Shown here one piece after another: positions 1 to 6,732 of a stretch of DNA of 10,075 bases. The notes below the pieces were generated by a model. That model made no database searches. It saw only the letters and a list, made by a program, of their open reading frames with translations, and was not told the origin of the DNA. Source of the stretch: JBOHUX01 sp050734915 (GTDB lineage: Bacteria > Chloroflexota > Dormibacteria > Dormibacterales > Dormibacteraceae); assembly GCA_050734915.1 (NCBI GenBank), contig JBOHUX010000078.1, forward strand, positions 1-10,075, read 5' to 3'. Position 1 is the first letter of the stretch; each line of letters opens with the position of its first letter. The position numbers and the translations under genes were made by a program.

Positions 1-13
1 CATCCTTAGTCAT
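1..13 (-). CDS. 5' end of an unidentified gene leaving the window
   Basis: An ATG at 13..11 on the minus strand is preceded by a perfect AGGAGG seven bases upstream (21-26), and the reading continues Met-Thr-Lys-Asp to the window edge. The strong, correctly spaced ribosome binding site is the only evidence, since four codons cannot identify a product. It points the same way as the oxygenase/zinc-ribbon pair but lies 340 bases beyond it, so it probably has its own promoter in between. Confidence 0.6.
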
Positions 14-20
14 GGCGACC

Positions 21-26
21 CCTCCT
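21..26 (-). promoter_or_regulatory. Shine-Dalgarno site (AGGAGG) of the left-edge gene
   Basis: AGGAGG on the minus strand, seven bases before the ATG at 13..11. It is a full match to the anti-Shine-Dalgarno sequence with ideal spacing. It fixes the start of the partial gene. Confidence 0.65.
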
Positions 27-157
27 GTGTGGCGTGAAGCACCCACAGAATGGGGTCGTCCTATGTCCGGGCGCTACCTCCCAGGTGTCGCCTGATCTTG
101 TGAGCTGTTCAATCTAGTGCAGCGCCCGGCGCTCAGCCCCAGACGTCGGGCCGATAG

Positions 158-268
158 CGATTTTCGGCGGTCTCCATCCTGGCCAACATCTACCTCAAGC
201 TCGACGTCGGCAGCCGCTCGGCGGCCGTCGCCAGGGCCAAGGCGGCGGGCGTGCTCCCCTCCGGCTGA
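158..268 (+). pseudogene. C-terminal remnant of a LuxR-family HTH regulator
   Basis: Reading on the plus strand from just after an in-frame TAG (155-157) gives RFSAVSILANIYLKLDVGSR followed by SAAVARAKAAGVLPSG and a TGA at 266-268. This matches the end of LuxR/NarL-type DNA-binding domains: the recognition helix runs into a 'V-x-NIY-x-KL-x-V-x-SR' segment and then an 'AAVARA' final helix. What should come before it (the first helices and the rest of the regulator) is not readable in any frame, and a stop codon interrupts the frame directly upstream. The fragment is therefore most likely a decayed or truncated gene. A chance resemblance is possible over about 36 residues, but the order of conserved positions is good. 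Nothing suggests it still encodes a functional protein. Confidence 0.55.
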
Positions 269-353
269 CCTTACGGCTGAGGCCCGGGTGCGAAGGCGGT
301 CGCGATGCCTCGCCGTTACTGGATGCGGTCCCCAGTCTGACGCCTGCGCCGCC

Positions 354-575
354 TCAGGACAGGAGCGGCAGCTCGCTGCCGGGGGGCAGGTCCAGGACCA
401 GGAGAACGGTCGCCCGGCCGTCCCTGACGGTCTCGATCAGAGCCGGCTCAGCACCGCATCTCGGGCACGCGGGGCGATGGGCTCCGGTCCGGAACCAGGT
501 GTCGGAGCAGCGCCACAGCTCGCACTCCGTGCAGAAGCCCCAGAGCGCCTCCGGCCGGGACAGGCCGCTAGACAA
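354..575 (-). CDS. Small zinc-ribbon protein, coupled to the Rieske oxygenase gene
   Basis: A 73-residue protein with two paired cysteines, C15-x2-C18 and C37-x2-C40 (CPRCG), plus C23 between them. This is the layout of a zinc ribbon or other small Cys4 metal site. The C-terminal third is hydrophobic and acidic, ending in a leucine/proline-rich tail. The frame starts with TTG at 575..573, overlapping the last eight bases of the oxygenase gene (TTGTCTAG), the same geometry as the ATGCCTAG junction at 5405-5412. No clear Shine-Dalgarno is present, so translation would depend on coupling. Third codon positions are almost all G or C, as in the neighbouring real genes. No family is recognised. The Cys spacing is shorter than in rubredoxin, so an electron-transfer role beside the oxygenase is only a possibility; regulation or structural zinc binding are equally open. 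Confidence 0.55.
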   Translation of the reverse strand: MSSGLSRPEALWGFCTECELWRCSDTWFRTGAHRPACPRCGAEPALIETVRDGRATVLLVLDLPPGSELPLLS

Positions 576-1686
576 GGTCGGCCAGGCGGCGCGCCGGCTG
601 GCTTCTGACCGCGCTCGGCGGGCCGGCTTCGCCCTGCCGCTCCTCCTCCGCGACCTCGAGCTCGTCGAGCATCCGGCGCGCCATCACGACCGCGCCATCG
701 GTCCTAACGTGGACCTCGCGATAGCCGTCGTCCGGGTAGGCGAACATGCGCTGCTGGCGCTCGATCGCCCATCGGTCCTGCTCGATCACCACCGGCGCCC
801 CTTCGACGACGGCCTCCACCAACGACCGCTCGGGGTTGCCCGCCCAGATCGCGTCCACCCGGGTGGAGGTGGACCGCCGCCAGATGTGGCGGTCCTCGTC
901 GATCGGCGTGATGGTTTGGTAGAGCACGAACCCTTGCTCCTCGTCGGTGCCGAGCCGCCCCGGCGGCGCCACGCGGACGGTCACGTGGAAGAGCCCCGGG
1001 CCCCTCATCTCGTGGGTCTGGATCTGGTCCGCGATCTCGAGCCCGAACCGGTCCCTGGTCATCGGCGGCATCCGGAACGACGACCGCCGCCGGGTGGTCT
1101 TGAGGGTGGGGTTGCCCTCCCAGCCACCGCGCTCGATCTCGACCGGAACCTGGGCGTCGGCGAGGCTGCCGATGTTCCCCGCGTGGAGCGGGTAGAAGTG
1201 CGTCAGGTCGAAGAGGTTCTCGATCAACAGCCGGTAGTTGGCGGCCACCTCCATCGGCTCCGTGTTGATGGTCCGCCAGCCGTCGTCGCCGATCTCAGGC
1301 GTCCGCGGCACGCCCACGTGCGCGGATCCGTCAGGGTCGCCGGGCCAGACCCAGACCACGCCATCCTGCTCGACAAGAGGGTACTTGCGCTGCCGCGCGG
1401 TGCGCGGGATGAGATCGCTCTGCTCGTGCAGGGCGGGGATGGCGACGCAGCGGCCGCCGGTGTCGTAGGCGAAGCCGTGATAGGCGCACTCGAGGACGTC
1501 GCCGGCGAGCAGCCTGCCATCCCAGAGCGGGAACCGCTTGTGCGCGCAGCGCGCGTCGAGCGCGACCATGGCGCCCGACTCCGCGCGCCAGATCACCAGC
1601 GGGCGGCCCGCGATGGTATGGCCCTGGAGCCGCCCCGTGTCGAACTCGTCGGAGAACCCGGCCGCATACCAGCTGTTGCGGATCAT
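568..1686 (-). CDS. Rieske [2Fe-2S] mononuclear iron oxygenase (VanA-like)
   Basis: A 372-residue oxygenase subunit of the aromatic-ring-hydroxylating/O-demethylase type. The Rieske cluster ligands are C47-x-H49 and C67-x2-H70, 17 residues apart, in the N-terminal domain. The mononuclear iron site follows as N157-x2-D160-x2-H163-x4-H168, with a likely acidic ligand at D304 in an 'EQDR' context. Length and the compact single-subunit plan fit the vanillate O-demethylase/dicamba monooxygenase group rather than the larger dioxygenase alpha subunits. Known members oxidatively remove methyl groups or hydroxylate small substrates, using electrons from a separate reductase. The start is the ATG at 1686 (reads MIRNSWYAAG, a typical family N-terminus), with AAGGAG ten bases upstream; the frame is open for 74 more codons but that part is low-complexity and unlike the family. 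The zinc-ribbon gene overlaps its end, and the FAD oxidoreductase is divergent. No ferredoxin or reductase gene is in view. The substrate is unknown. Confidence 0.93.
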   Translation of the reverse strand: MIRNSWYAAGFSDEFDTGRLQGHTIAGRPLVIWRAESGAMVALDARCAHKRFPLWDGRLLAGDVLECAYHGFAYDTGGRCVAIPALHEQSDLIPRTARQRKYPLVEQDGVVWVWPGDPDGSAHVGVPRTPEIGDDGWRTINTEPMEVAANYRLLIENLFDLTHFYPLHAGNIGSLADAQVPVEIERGGWEGNPTLKTTRRRSSFRMPPMTRDRFGLEIADQIQTHEMRGPGLFHVTVRVAPPGRLGTDEEQGFVLYQTITPIDEDRHIWRRSTSTRVDAIWAGNPERSLVEAVVEGAPVVIEQDRWAIERQQRMFAYPDDGYREVHVRTDGAVVMARRMLDELEVAEEERQGEAGPPSAVRSQPARRLADLV

Positions 1687-1728
1687 GGCTCGCTGTCTCC
1701 TTGCCTCATGGCCTGTGCGCTGGGGGGA

Positions 1729-1740
1729 TTTGGTACCTAA
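1729..1740. promoter_or_regulatory. Candidate operator: near-perfect palindrome TTTGGTACCTAA
   Basis: A twelve-base inverted repeat centred on GGTACC with flanking TT and AA arms; only the third and tenth positions fail to pair. It lies in the only AT-richer island of the divergent promoter region, 43 bases before the oxygenase start and 112 before the flavoprotein start. The GGT/ACC half-sites recall GntR-family operators, but this is inference: a 12-base palindrome can occur by chance and no second copy was noticed in the window. Confidence 0.25.
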
Positions 1741-1840
1741 GTCTGATGCGAGGGCCCGATGCCGCCCGCCAGACTCGCCGCATGATCCGCCATTCGGGGG
1801 AGCGGGGCCGCCCGGCCGGAGGGCAGGGCGGGAACCGTGT

Positions 1841-1845
1841 GGAGG
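1841..1845 (+). promoter_or_regulatory. Shine-Dalgarno site (GGAGG) of the FAD oxidoreductase
   Basis: GGAGG seven bases before the ATG at 1853. It decides the start among several in-frame upstream codons, because the frame is open back to about 1538 with no comparable site there. Confidence 0.8.
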
Positions 1846-1852
1846 CGGTGAC

Positions 1853-3463
1853 ATGAGCAGGACCGCGGACATCGTCGTCGCCGGCGCCGGGCACAACAGC
1901 CTCATCACCGCCGCCTATCTGGCCAAGGCCGGCTACGAGTGCCTGGTGCTGGACGCCCGTCCCATCCCCGGGGGCGGGGCGAGCACCGAGGAGCTGATCC
2001 TGCCCGGCTACATGATCGACACCTGCTCCACGGGCCACACGCTGATCCGCGTCAATCCGCTGCTCGTCGACGACGAGCTGGGGTTGCGCGCGGACTACGG
2101 TCTCCAGTACGTGGAGCCCGACCCGGTCGGCCACGTCGCGCTCCCCGACGGCGAGCACCTCACCATCTGGCGGGACATGGAGCGCACCTGCGAGGAGATC
2201 GCGCACTTCTCCCAGCGCGACGCCGACGCCTACCGCCGCCTGATCGCCGACTACGACCAGGTCAAAGGCGCCTTCGGAGCCACCCGCTTCCTGCCTCCCG
2301 GCTTCGGCCCCTCGCTGGAGGAGCGGCTGCTCGAGATTCCGGGTGGCCGGCGCTGGCTCCGGATCAACGCCATGAGCGCCTGGGATGTGATCCGCCACGA
2401 GTTCGAGGACCGCCACGTCCAGGCCTTCATGGTCTGGATGGCATTGCAGACCGTGCAGGCGGTCGATTCGCTGGGCACGGGCTCGCTCGCCTACTCGATC
2501 ATCTACGGCCGCCAGCAGCGCAGCTGGAGCATCCCGCTCGGGGGTTCGGGAGTGCTCACCGCGGGCCTGGTGCGGTTCCTCGAGGCCCGCGGATCGACCG
2601 TCCTGTGCGATCGCCGCGTGACGCGGCTGGTGCTGGAGGACGGGCGCTGCACCGGCGTCGAGACCGAGGACGGCGAGCGCTACCTGGCCCGCACGGCGGT
2701 CGTCTCCACCATCCACGTCAAGCACCTCCTCGACATGGCGCCCGCCGAGGCGTGGGGGGAGGAGTTCCGCTACGGCGTCGACACCTACGACATCGGCATC
2801 ACCAACATGGGCGCCTACTTCGCCGCCACCGAGCCGCCCAGGTTCACCCTCCGCGACGGGGGGACCCGGACGGCCACCTCGGCCGGGGTCGTCGGCTGGC
2901 CCGAGGACGTGATCCGGACCTGTCGTGACATCCGCGACGGCCGCTTCTCGCCCGCGGTCTCCTGGCTGCTGGTGGCGACGCCGTCGCTGGTCGATCCCTC
3001 CCGCGCCCCGGACGGGAATCACACGGTCAAGGTGCTGAGCCCGCAATCCCACCACCTGCCGGAGGGCGAGACCGACTGGGACACCTTCAAGGAGCGCCAC
3101 GCCCGGTTCCAGCTCGAGCACCTGCGCCGCTTCGCGCCCAACTTCACCGACGACGTCATCCTCGGCTCGCTCGTCAAGAGTCCGTTCGACTTCGAGCACA
3201 CCAACCCGCACATGATCAAGGGCACGTTCCACGGCGGCGACCGCGGCGCCGCCCAGAGCGGCGGCCTGCGTCCGGTGGCGGGCTTCGGGCAGCACCGGAT
3301 GCCGATCCCCGGCCTCTACCAGACCGGAGGCACCACGCACCCCGGCGGCTCGATCACCGGAGCCCCCGGCCGGAACGCGGCCATGGTGCTGCTCCTGGAC
3401 CTGGGGACGAGCCTGGAAGAGGTGCTGAGCGGCGCCGGACGAGCCCCCGCCCCCAGCCGCTGA
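1853..3463 (+). CDS. FAD-dependent oxidoreductase, phytoene dehydrogenase/PYROXD2-like
   Basis: A 536-residue flavoprotein of the CrtI/amine-oxidase-like superfamily. The N-terminal dinucleotide-binding fold reads DIVVAGAGHNSLITAAYLAK (residues 6-25), with the acidic end of the second strand near D34 and a glycine-rich GGGAS stretch at 40-44. The closing FAD motif appears at about 486-514, 'PGLYQTGGTTHPGGS' followed by GAPGRNAA. Length and this C-terminal motif fit the bacterial relatives of PYROXD2 rather than true carotenoid desaturases, and no carotenoid genes are nearby. The family oxidises or desaturates C-C or C-N bonds using bound FAD; the substrate of this subgroup is generally unknown. 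The start has GGAGG seven bases upstream. The gene diverges from the Rieske oxygenase and ends 13 bases from the end of the convergent amidohydrolase gene. It carries no NAD-ferredoxin-reductase domain, so it is an unlikely electron donor for the oxygenase and more likely acts on a related metabolite. Confidence 0.9.
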   Translation: MSRTADIVVAGAGHNSLITAAYLAKAGYECLVLDARPIPGGGASTEELILPGYMIDTCSTGHTLIRVNPLLVDDELGLRADYGLQYVEPDPVGHVALPDGEHLTIWRDMERTCEEIAHFSQRDADAYRRLIADYDQVKGAFGATRFLPPGFGPSLEERLLEIPGGRRWLRINAMSAWDVIRHEFEDRHVQAFMVWMALQTVQAVDSLGTGSLAYSIIYGRQQRSWSIPLGGSGVLTAGLVRFLEARGSTVLCDRRVTRLVLEDGRCTGVETEDGERYLARTAVVSTIHVKHLLDMAPAEAWGEEFRYGVDTYDIGITNMGAYFAATEPPRFTLRDGGTRTATSAGVVGWPEDVIRTCRDIRDGRFSPAVSWLLVATPSLVDPSRAPDGNHTVKVLSPQSHHLPEGETDWDTFKERHARFQLEHLRRFAPNFTDDVILGSLVKSPFDFEHTNPHMIKGTFHGGDRGAAQSGGLRPVAGFGQHRMPIPGLYQTGGTTHPGGSITGAPGRNAAMVLLLDLGTSLEEVLSGAGRAPAPSR

Positions 3464-3476
3464 CCAAAGGCTCATC

Positions 3477-4475
3477 TCATCCGCCGATCCCGAGCAGCCG
3501 CGACGCGTTGCCGCCCAGCACCGCCTCCCGGTCGGCCGGGTCAGGGGTCGCCGCACTCACGAGCCCGACCGGATCGTCGAGGGCCATGTCGAACGGATAG
3601 TCGGTGCCCATCAGCACCTGCGAGGCGCCCGTGAACTCGATCAGCTGCCTGAGCACGACCTCGTCGTGGACGACGGTGTCGTAGAGCAGCCGTTTGAGCG
3701 AGGCGTCCGGCGGATCCTGGAGGCGGGAGCGGGCGGGAGGCTGGACGGTCCAGGCCCGGCGCAGACGTCCCCGGAGGGCGGGCAGGGCGCCGCCGCCGTG
3801 GGAGAGGAGCACGCGCAGCTCGGGATGCCTCTCCAGCGCCCCCGACATGACCAGGTGGGCGGCCGTGAGCCCGGTCTCGAGGGGGTTGCCGGCCGCGTTG
3901 GCGAGGTAGTAGGAGCCCATCGCGGCGACCTCGAATCCGCGCTGGGTGGGGTGCACGAAGACGAGCGCGCCCAGGCGTTCCGCCGCCGCCCAGACGGGCT
4001 CGAAGCGGTCGTCTCCCAGGTGCAGGCCCCCGACCGACGCCGCCACCTCGACGCCCTTGAGGCCGAGGCCCATGACGCGCTCCAGCTCGGTGGGGACCTG
4101 CGCCGGGGACCGCATGGGAACTGTGCCCAGCGCGCTGACGCGGGGCCCGATCAGCGAGGCGAGGGCCTGGTTCTGGGCCCGGCATGCGCGCAGGGCGTCG
4201 GGCTCCGAGGCCTCCATGTCGCCCAGCATCTGCACCCACGGGCAGGCCAGCACGTGGCCGACCCCCCGCGCGGCGGCGCCGGCCAGGATGCTCTCGATCG
4301 AGCAGATGTCGTGGATGGCGGAGCGGACCGTCGCGCCCCGGTACTCTATGATCTGGACGCCCGCCTCCCATCTCACCGACGGGGCCTGCGCCTCGTGCGA
4401 TCCCGACTCGCGGGTGAGGCCGGGGGGGATGACGTGGAGGTGACAGTCGATGGCCGGCGGGCGGTCAGAGGCCAT
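3477..4475 (-). CDS. Metal-dependent amidohydrolase/decarboxylase (ACMSD-like)
   Basis: A 332-residue TIM-barrel enzyme of the amidohydrolase-2 family, which includes aminocarboxymuconate-semialdehyde decarboxylase, resorcylate decarboxylase and related hydrolases. The metal ligands are all visible: H12-x-H14 in DCHLHV at the end of the first strand, H175 in VFVHPT, H226 in SHGGG, and D292 in GTDYPF. It would bind one divalent metal and either decarboxylate an unsaturated or aromatic acid or hydrolyse a lactone or amide; the sequence does not decide between these. It is the last gene of the operon. I chose the ATG at 4475 (MASDRP), which overlaps the dehydrogenase gene by 11 bases; the ATG at 4490 would add five residues and overlap by 26. 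Neither has a strong Shine-Dalgarno, so coupling to the upstream gene is likely. No terminator is visible in the 13 bases beyond its stop. Confidence 0.9.
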   Translation of the reverse strand: MASDRPPAIDCHLHVIPPGLTRESGSHEAQAPSVRWEAGVQIIEYRGATVRSAIHDICSIESILAGAAARGVGHVLACPWVQMLGDMEASEPDALRACRAQNQALASLIGPRVSALGTVPMRSPAQVPTELERVMGLGLKGVEVAASVGGLHLGDDRFEPVWAAAERLGALVFVHPTQRGFEVAAMGSYYLANAAGNPLETGLTAAHLVMSGALERHPELRVLLSHGGGALPALRGRLRRAWTVQPPARSRLQDPPDASLKRLLYDTVVHDEVVLRQLIEFTGASQVLMGTDYPFDMALDDPVGLVSAATPDPADREAVLGGNASRLLGIGG

Positions 4476-5412
4476 CGCCCAGGTCCACATCCTCGCTGGT
4501 CAGGGCCATCCCCGCCGCGCGGGCCTGCAGCTCGAGCAGCGCCGCGAAGTCCTGGTCGCCGTGGCCGTGCCCGATCGCGGCCTGGACCAGCTCGTGAACG
4601 AGCGTGGTGACCGGCATCGGCACCGCCCGGCGGTGGGCCTCGGCGAGGCCGAGCCCGAGGTCTTTCTCCAGCATCGTCATCGTGAAGAGCGGGGCGAAGT
4701 CGAGATTGACCAGTGCCGGCGCCTTGTAGCGGGTGAAGATCGAGCCCATCGCGGAGCCGTTCGTGAACTCCAGGAAGGCGGCCCGGCTGACGCCGCCCCG
4801 CTCGGCCAGGACGGTGGCCTCGATCAGCGAGGCGATGACCGCCCCCAGATAGAGGTTGAGGGAGAGCTTGACCAGCCGGGCCAGCTCTCCCTCACCCGCG
4901 TAGACGGCCACCTGCCCGATCTGCTCGAGGTAGGGCCGGACCTCCTCGAAGGTCTCACGCGGGCCGGAGGCCACGATGCTGAGCCGGCCCGCCCTCACCA
5001 CCTTGGGGCTGCCGCTCACGGCCGCCGCCAGAAAGCGGGTGCCGACCTCGGCCGCCGCCGCCCGGACCTCGGCCGAGACCTCCATCGACACTGTGGAGAG
5101 ATCGACCAGCACCCTCGGAGCCTGGCGCTGGCGGAGCAGGCCACCCGGGCCGGTGGTGACGGCGATCAGGTTCTCGGGCCTCGCCACCATCACGAAGACG
5201 ATGTCCCGGCCGGTCAGCTCGGCGAGCGTGCCGGCGACCTCGGCTCCCGACGCCGCCAGCGGCTCGGCCCGCGCGCGGGTCCGGTTCCAGGCTGCGAGCG
5301 GGTGGCCCTGTTCGGCCAGCCGGCGGGCCATCTCGAAGCCCATCCGGCCGGTGCCCACCCAGCCCAGGCGCGCCGCCGGGGGCGGCGGTCCCTCGGAATC
5401 GGTCCTAGGCAT
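4465..5412 (-). CDS. NAD(P)-dependent beta-hydroxyacid dehydrogenase (3-hydroxyisobutyrate dehydrogenase family)
   Basis: A 315-residue two-domain dehydrogenase. The Rossmann motif GWVGTGRMG spans 17-25 after a short proline-rich N-terminal extension. The substrate-binding segment is DLSTVS (104-109), followed by AVSGSPKVVRAGRLSIVASG (131-150), a variant of the usual 'PVSGG...G-x-L' loop with Ala and Ser replacing the first Pro and second Gly. The catalytic lysine is K182, with N186 one turn later in KLSLN, and a second conserved Lys-Asp pair follows at K250-D251. The family oxidises 3-hydroxyisobutyrate, tartronate semialdehyde, 6-phosphogluconate-type or related beta-hydroxyacids with NAD(P), and includes imine reductases. 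It likely handles an intermediate of the pathway. The ATG overlaps the stop of the upstream M24 gene by eight bases (ATGCCTAG) with no own Shine-Dalgarno, indicating translational coupling. The exact substrate cannot be read. Confidence 0.9.
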   Translation of the reverse strand: MPRTDSEGPPPPAARLGWVGTGRMGFEMARRLAEQGHPLAAWNRTRARAEPLAASGAEVAGTLAELTGRDIVFVMVARPENLIAVTTGPGGLLRQRQAPRVLVDLSTVSMEVSAEVRAAAAEVGTRFLAAAVSGSPKVVRAGRLSIVASGPRETFEEVRPYLEQIGQVAVYAGEGELARLVKLSLNLYLGAVIASLIEATVLAERGGVSRAAFLEFTNGSAMGSIFTRYKAPALVNLDFAPLFTMTMLEKDLGLGLAEAHRRAVPMPVTTLVHELVQAAIGHGHGDQDFAALLELQARAAGMALTSEDVDLGDGL

Positions 5413-6706
5413 CGGCCGCGGTCGCCGGAGGTGGGTCGATGCCGTTCCAGTAGCGGGTCCCGGTGACCAGCAGCTCGCCGGCGGGGAAGCGGGTGATGAC
5501 GCGCGCGCCGTCGTCGGTGACGACCACCTCCTCCTCGATGCGGGCCGCCGCCGAGCCGTCGGCGGCCGGCCAGTAGGTCTCGAGCGCGAAGACCATGCCG
5601 GCCTCGAGGTGGATCGGGTGCTCGAAGGAGTGGAACCGGCTCATCAGCGGTGCCTCCCAGTTGCCGAGTCCGATCCCGTGGCAGTACTGGAGCCCGAAGG
5701 CCTCCTCCTCCGAGTGGTACCCGAAATCCTCCGCGGCCGGGAAGTGGCGGACGATGTCGGCCGAGCTGGCGCCGGGCCGGACCTCGGCAATGGCGTCGTC
5801 CATGAACTCCCGCGCCCGCCGGTAGACCTCGCGCTGGGTGGCGTTGGCGCCGCCCACGTTGAGGGTCCGGTAGTAGCAGGTCCGGTATCCGTTGAAGGAG
5901 TGGATGATGTCGAAGTAGGCGGTGTCCATGGGGCGGATGACGCGGTCCGAGAAGACGTGGGGATGGGGGCTGCAGCGCTCGCCGGAGATGGCGTTGACCG
6001 CCTCCACCTCCTCCGAGCCCATCTCGTACAGCACGCGGTTGACGAGGGCGACGCAGTCGTTCTCGCGGACGCCGACCCGGAGGTGCCGGTAGAGCTCCTC
6101 GTAGGCTCCGTCCACCATCCCCGCCGCGTGGTCGAGGAGCGCGATCTCGTCGATGGTCTTGATCTGCCGCACGCCCTGCATCAGGGCCTGGCCGTCGACC
6201 ACGTCGAGACCCTCGGCCTCGAGCGCCCGCAGCACCGGCATCTCGACCACGTCCACCCCCAGCGGCTCGCCCTGGAGGCCGTGCTCGCGGAGCACGTCTG
6301 CGGTGCGCCGCGCGTTGCCGCGCTCGACCCCGACCTCGGGGGGGATGGAGCCCCGCCAGCTGGAGAGGCCCGCCCGCCAACTGGTGTCTTTGAACCAGCG
6401 GGCGAACATCTGGTGCTGGCGGGCGGCCGACCCGATGTCCCAGAGGATGGGGTCCTGGCCGCGCATGACCAGCGCGCAGCGGAAGAGCTTGTCGCGCGCC
6501 CAGTTGCCGATGTGGACGCCGGTCGTGTACCGGATGTTGTTCATGTCGAACAGGAGCAGGGCGCCCACCTCCGAGCCCTCGAGCGCCGCCTGGACGCGGG
6601 CAAACCGGGCCCGACGAAGGCGGTCGAAATCGACCCGGCTCTCCCAGTCGACGCCCATCACGGCGCCGGGGGAGGCGATGGGGTCCTGGTCGCGATTCAC
6701 GGACAT
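5405..6706 (-). CDS. M24-family (creatinase/prolidase/DddP-like) protein with one metal ligand replaced by Cys
   Basis: A 433-residue protein with an N-terminal creatinase-like domain (about 30-180) and a C-terminal pita-bread M24 domain (about 185-410). Compared with the canonical Asp-Asp-His-Glu-Glu metal set, D266 (in YFDII), H343 (in CHGIGLG), E376 (in VFALET) and E391 (in RIEEEV) are present, but the second aspartate position is C277 in GYRTCYYRT. H248 or H250 in SPHPH supplies the substrate-side histidine. Superfamily members cleave X-Pro peptides, hydrolyse creatine without metal, or lyse dimethylsulfoniopropionate with metal (DddP); the cluster context favours a small-molecule role over peptide cleavage. 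The start at ATG 6706 has AGGAGG five bases upstream, while a ten-residue longer frame from 6736 would overlap the transketolase stop and lacks such a site. It lies 26 bases after the transketolase C-subunit gene and overlaps the dehydrogenase gene by eight. Confidence 0.9.
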   Translation of the reverse strand: MSVNRDQDPIASPGAVMGVDWESRVDFDRLRRARFARVQAALEGSEVGALLLFDMNNIRYTTGVHIGNWARDKLFRCALVMRGQDPILWDIGSAARQHQMFARWFKDTSWRAGLSSWRGSIPPEVGVERGNARRTADVLREHGLQGEPLGVDVVEMPVLRALEAEGLDVVDGQALMQGVRQIKTIDEIALLDHAAGMVDGAYEELYRHLRVGVRENDCVALVNRVLYEMGSEEVEAVNAISGERCSPHPHVFSDRVIRPMDTAYFDIIHSFNGYRTCYYRTLNVGGANATQREVYRRAREFMDDAIAEVRPGASSADIVRHFPAAEDFGYHSEEEAFGLQYCHGIGLGNWEAPLMSRFHSFEHPIHLEAGMVFALETYWPAADGSAAARIEEEVVVTDDGARVITRFPAGELLVTGTRYWNGIDPPPATAADA

Positions 6707-6711
6707 GGGTG

Positions 6712-6717
6712 CCTCCT
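6712..6717 (-). promoter_or_regulatory. Shine-Dalgarno site (AGGAGG) of the second operon M24 gene
   Basis: AGGAGG on the minus strand, five bases before the ATG at 6706. It selects this start over the in-frame codon at 6736 and is the strongest ribosome binding site inside the operon, suggesting independent re-initiation after the 26-base gap. Confidence 0.8.
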
Positions 6718-6732
6718 CGTCGGGCCTGGCCG

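Larger units (their letters stand above)
14..353. other. Intergenic stretch without an intact gene
   Basis: About 340 bases with no convincing intact open frame on either strand. Positions 14-120 are noticeably less GC-rich than the rest of the window, as expected for a 5' untranslated and promoter region of the gene starting at 13, but no promoter hexamer pair stands out. The middle contains a LuxR-type helix-turn-helix remnant (annotated separately). I saw no stem with a following T-run that would terminate the zinc-ribbon gene ending at 354. Confidence 0.5.
1687..1852. promoter_or_regulatory. Divergent promoter region between oxygenase and FAD oxidoreductase
   Basis: These 166 bases lie between two outward-facing start codons and must supply 5' signals for both genes. 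AAGGAG (1697-1702, minus strand) serves the oxygenase and GGAGG (1841-1845) serves the flavoprotein. A short AT-richer island around 1728-1745 stands out and includes the near-palindrome TTTGGTACCTAA. I could not assign convincing -35/-10 pairs. Confidence 0.5.

Noticed and set aside
366..381. Perfect six-base-pair hairpin CGGCAG-CTCG-CTGCCG
   Set aside because: It lies inside the last codons of the zinc-ribbon gene and is not followed by a T-run on the minus strand, so it is not a convincing terminator; short GC stems are expected by chance here.
499..1740. Long plus-strand frame of 413 codons over the Rieske gene
   Set aside because: It is antisense to a gene with complete Rieske and iron-site motifs, and its translation is a His/Asp/Arg/Pro-rich low-complexity string typical of the complement of GC-rich coding sequence.
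1687..1908. 74-residue N-terminal extension of the Rieske oxygenase
   Set aside because: The frame is open but the residues are low-complexity, extend into the divergent gene, and precede the family-typical MIRNSWYAAG start that has its own ribosome binding site.
1853..3463. Carotenoid biosynthesis assignment (phytoene desaturase) for the flavoprotein
   Set aside because: The FAD fold is shared, but no phytoene synthase or other carotenoid gene is nearby, and the C-terminal motif and context fit PYROXD2-like oxidoreductases better.
1706..3556. Long minus-strand frame of 616 codons over the FAD oxidoreductase
   Set aside because: It is a complement shadow of a gene with clear FAD motifs; composition is Val/Asp/Gly/Arg-biased with no recognisable domain and no ribosome binding site.
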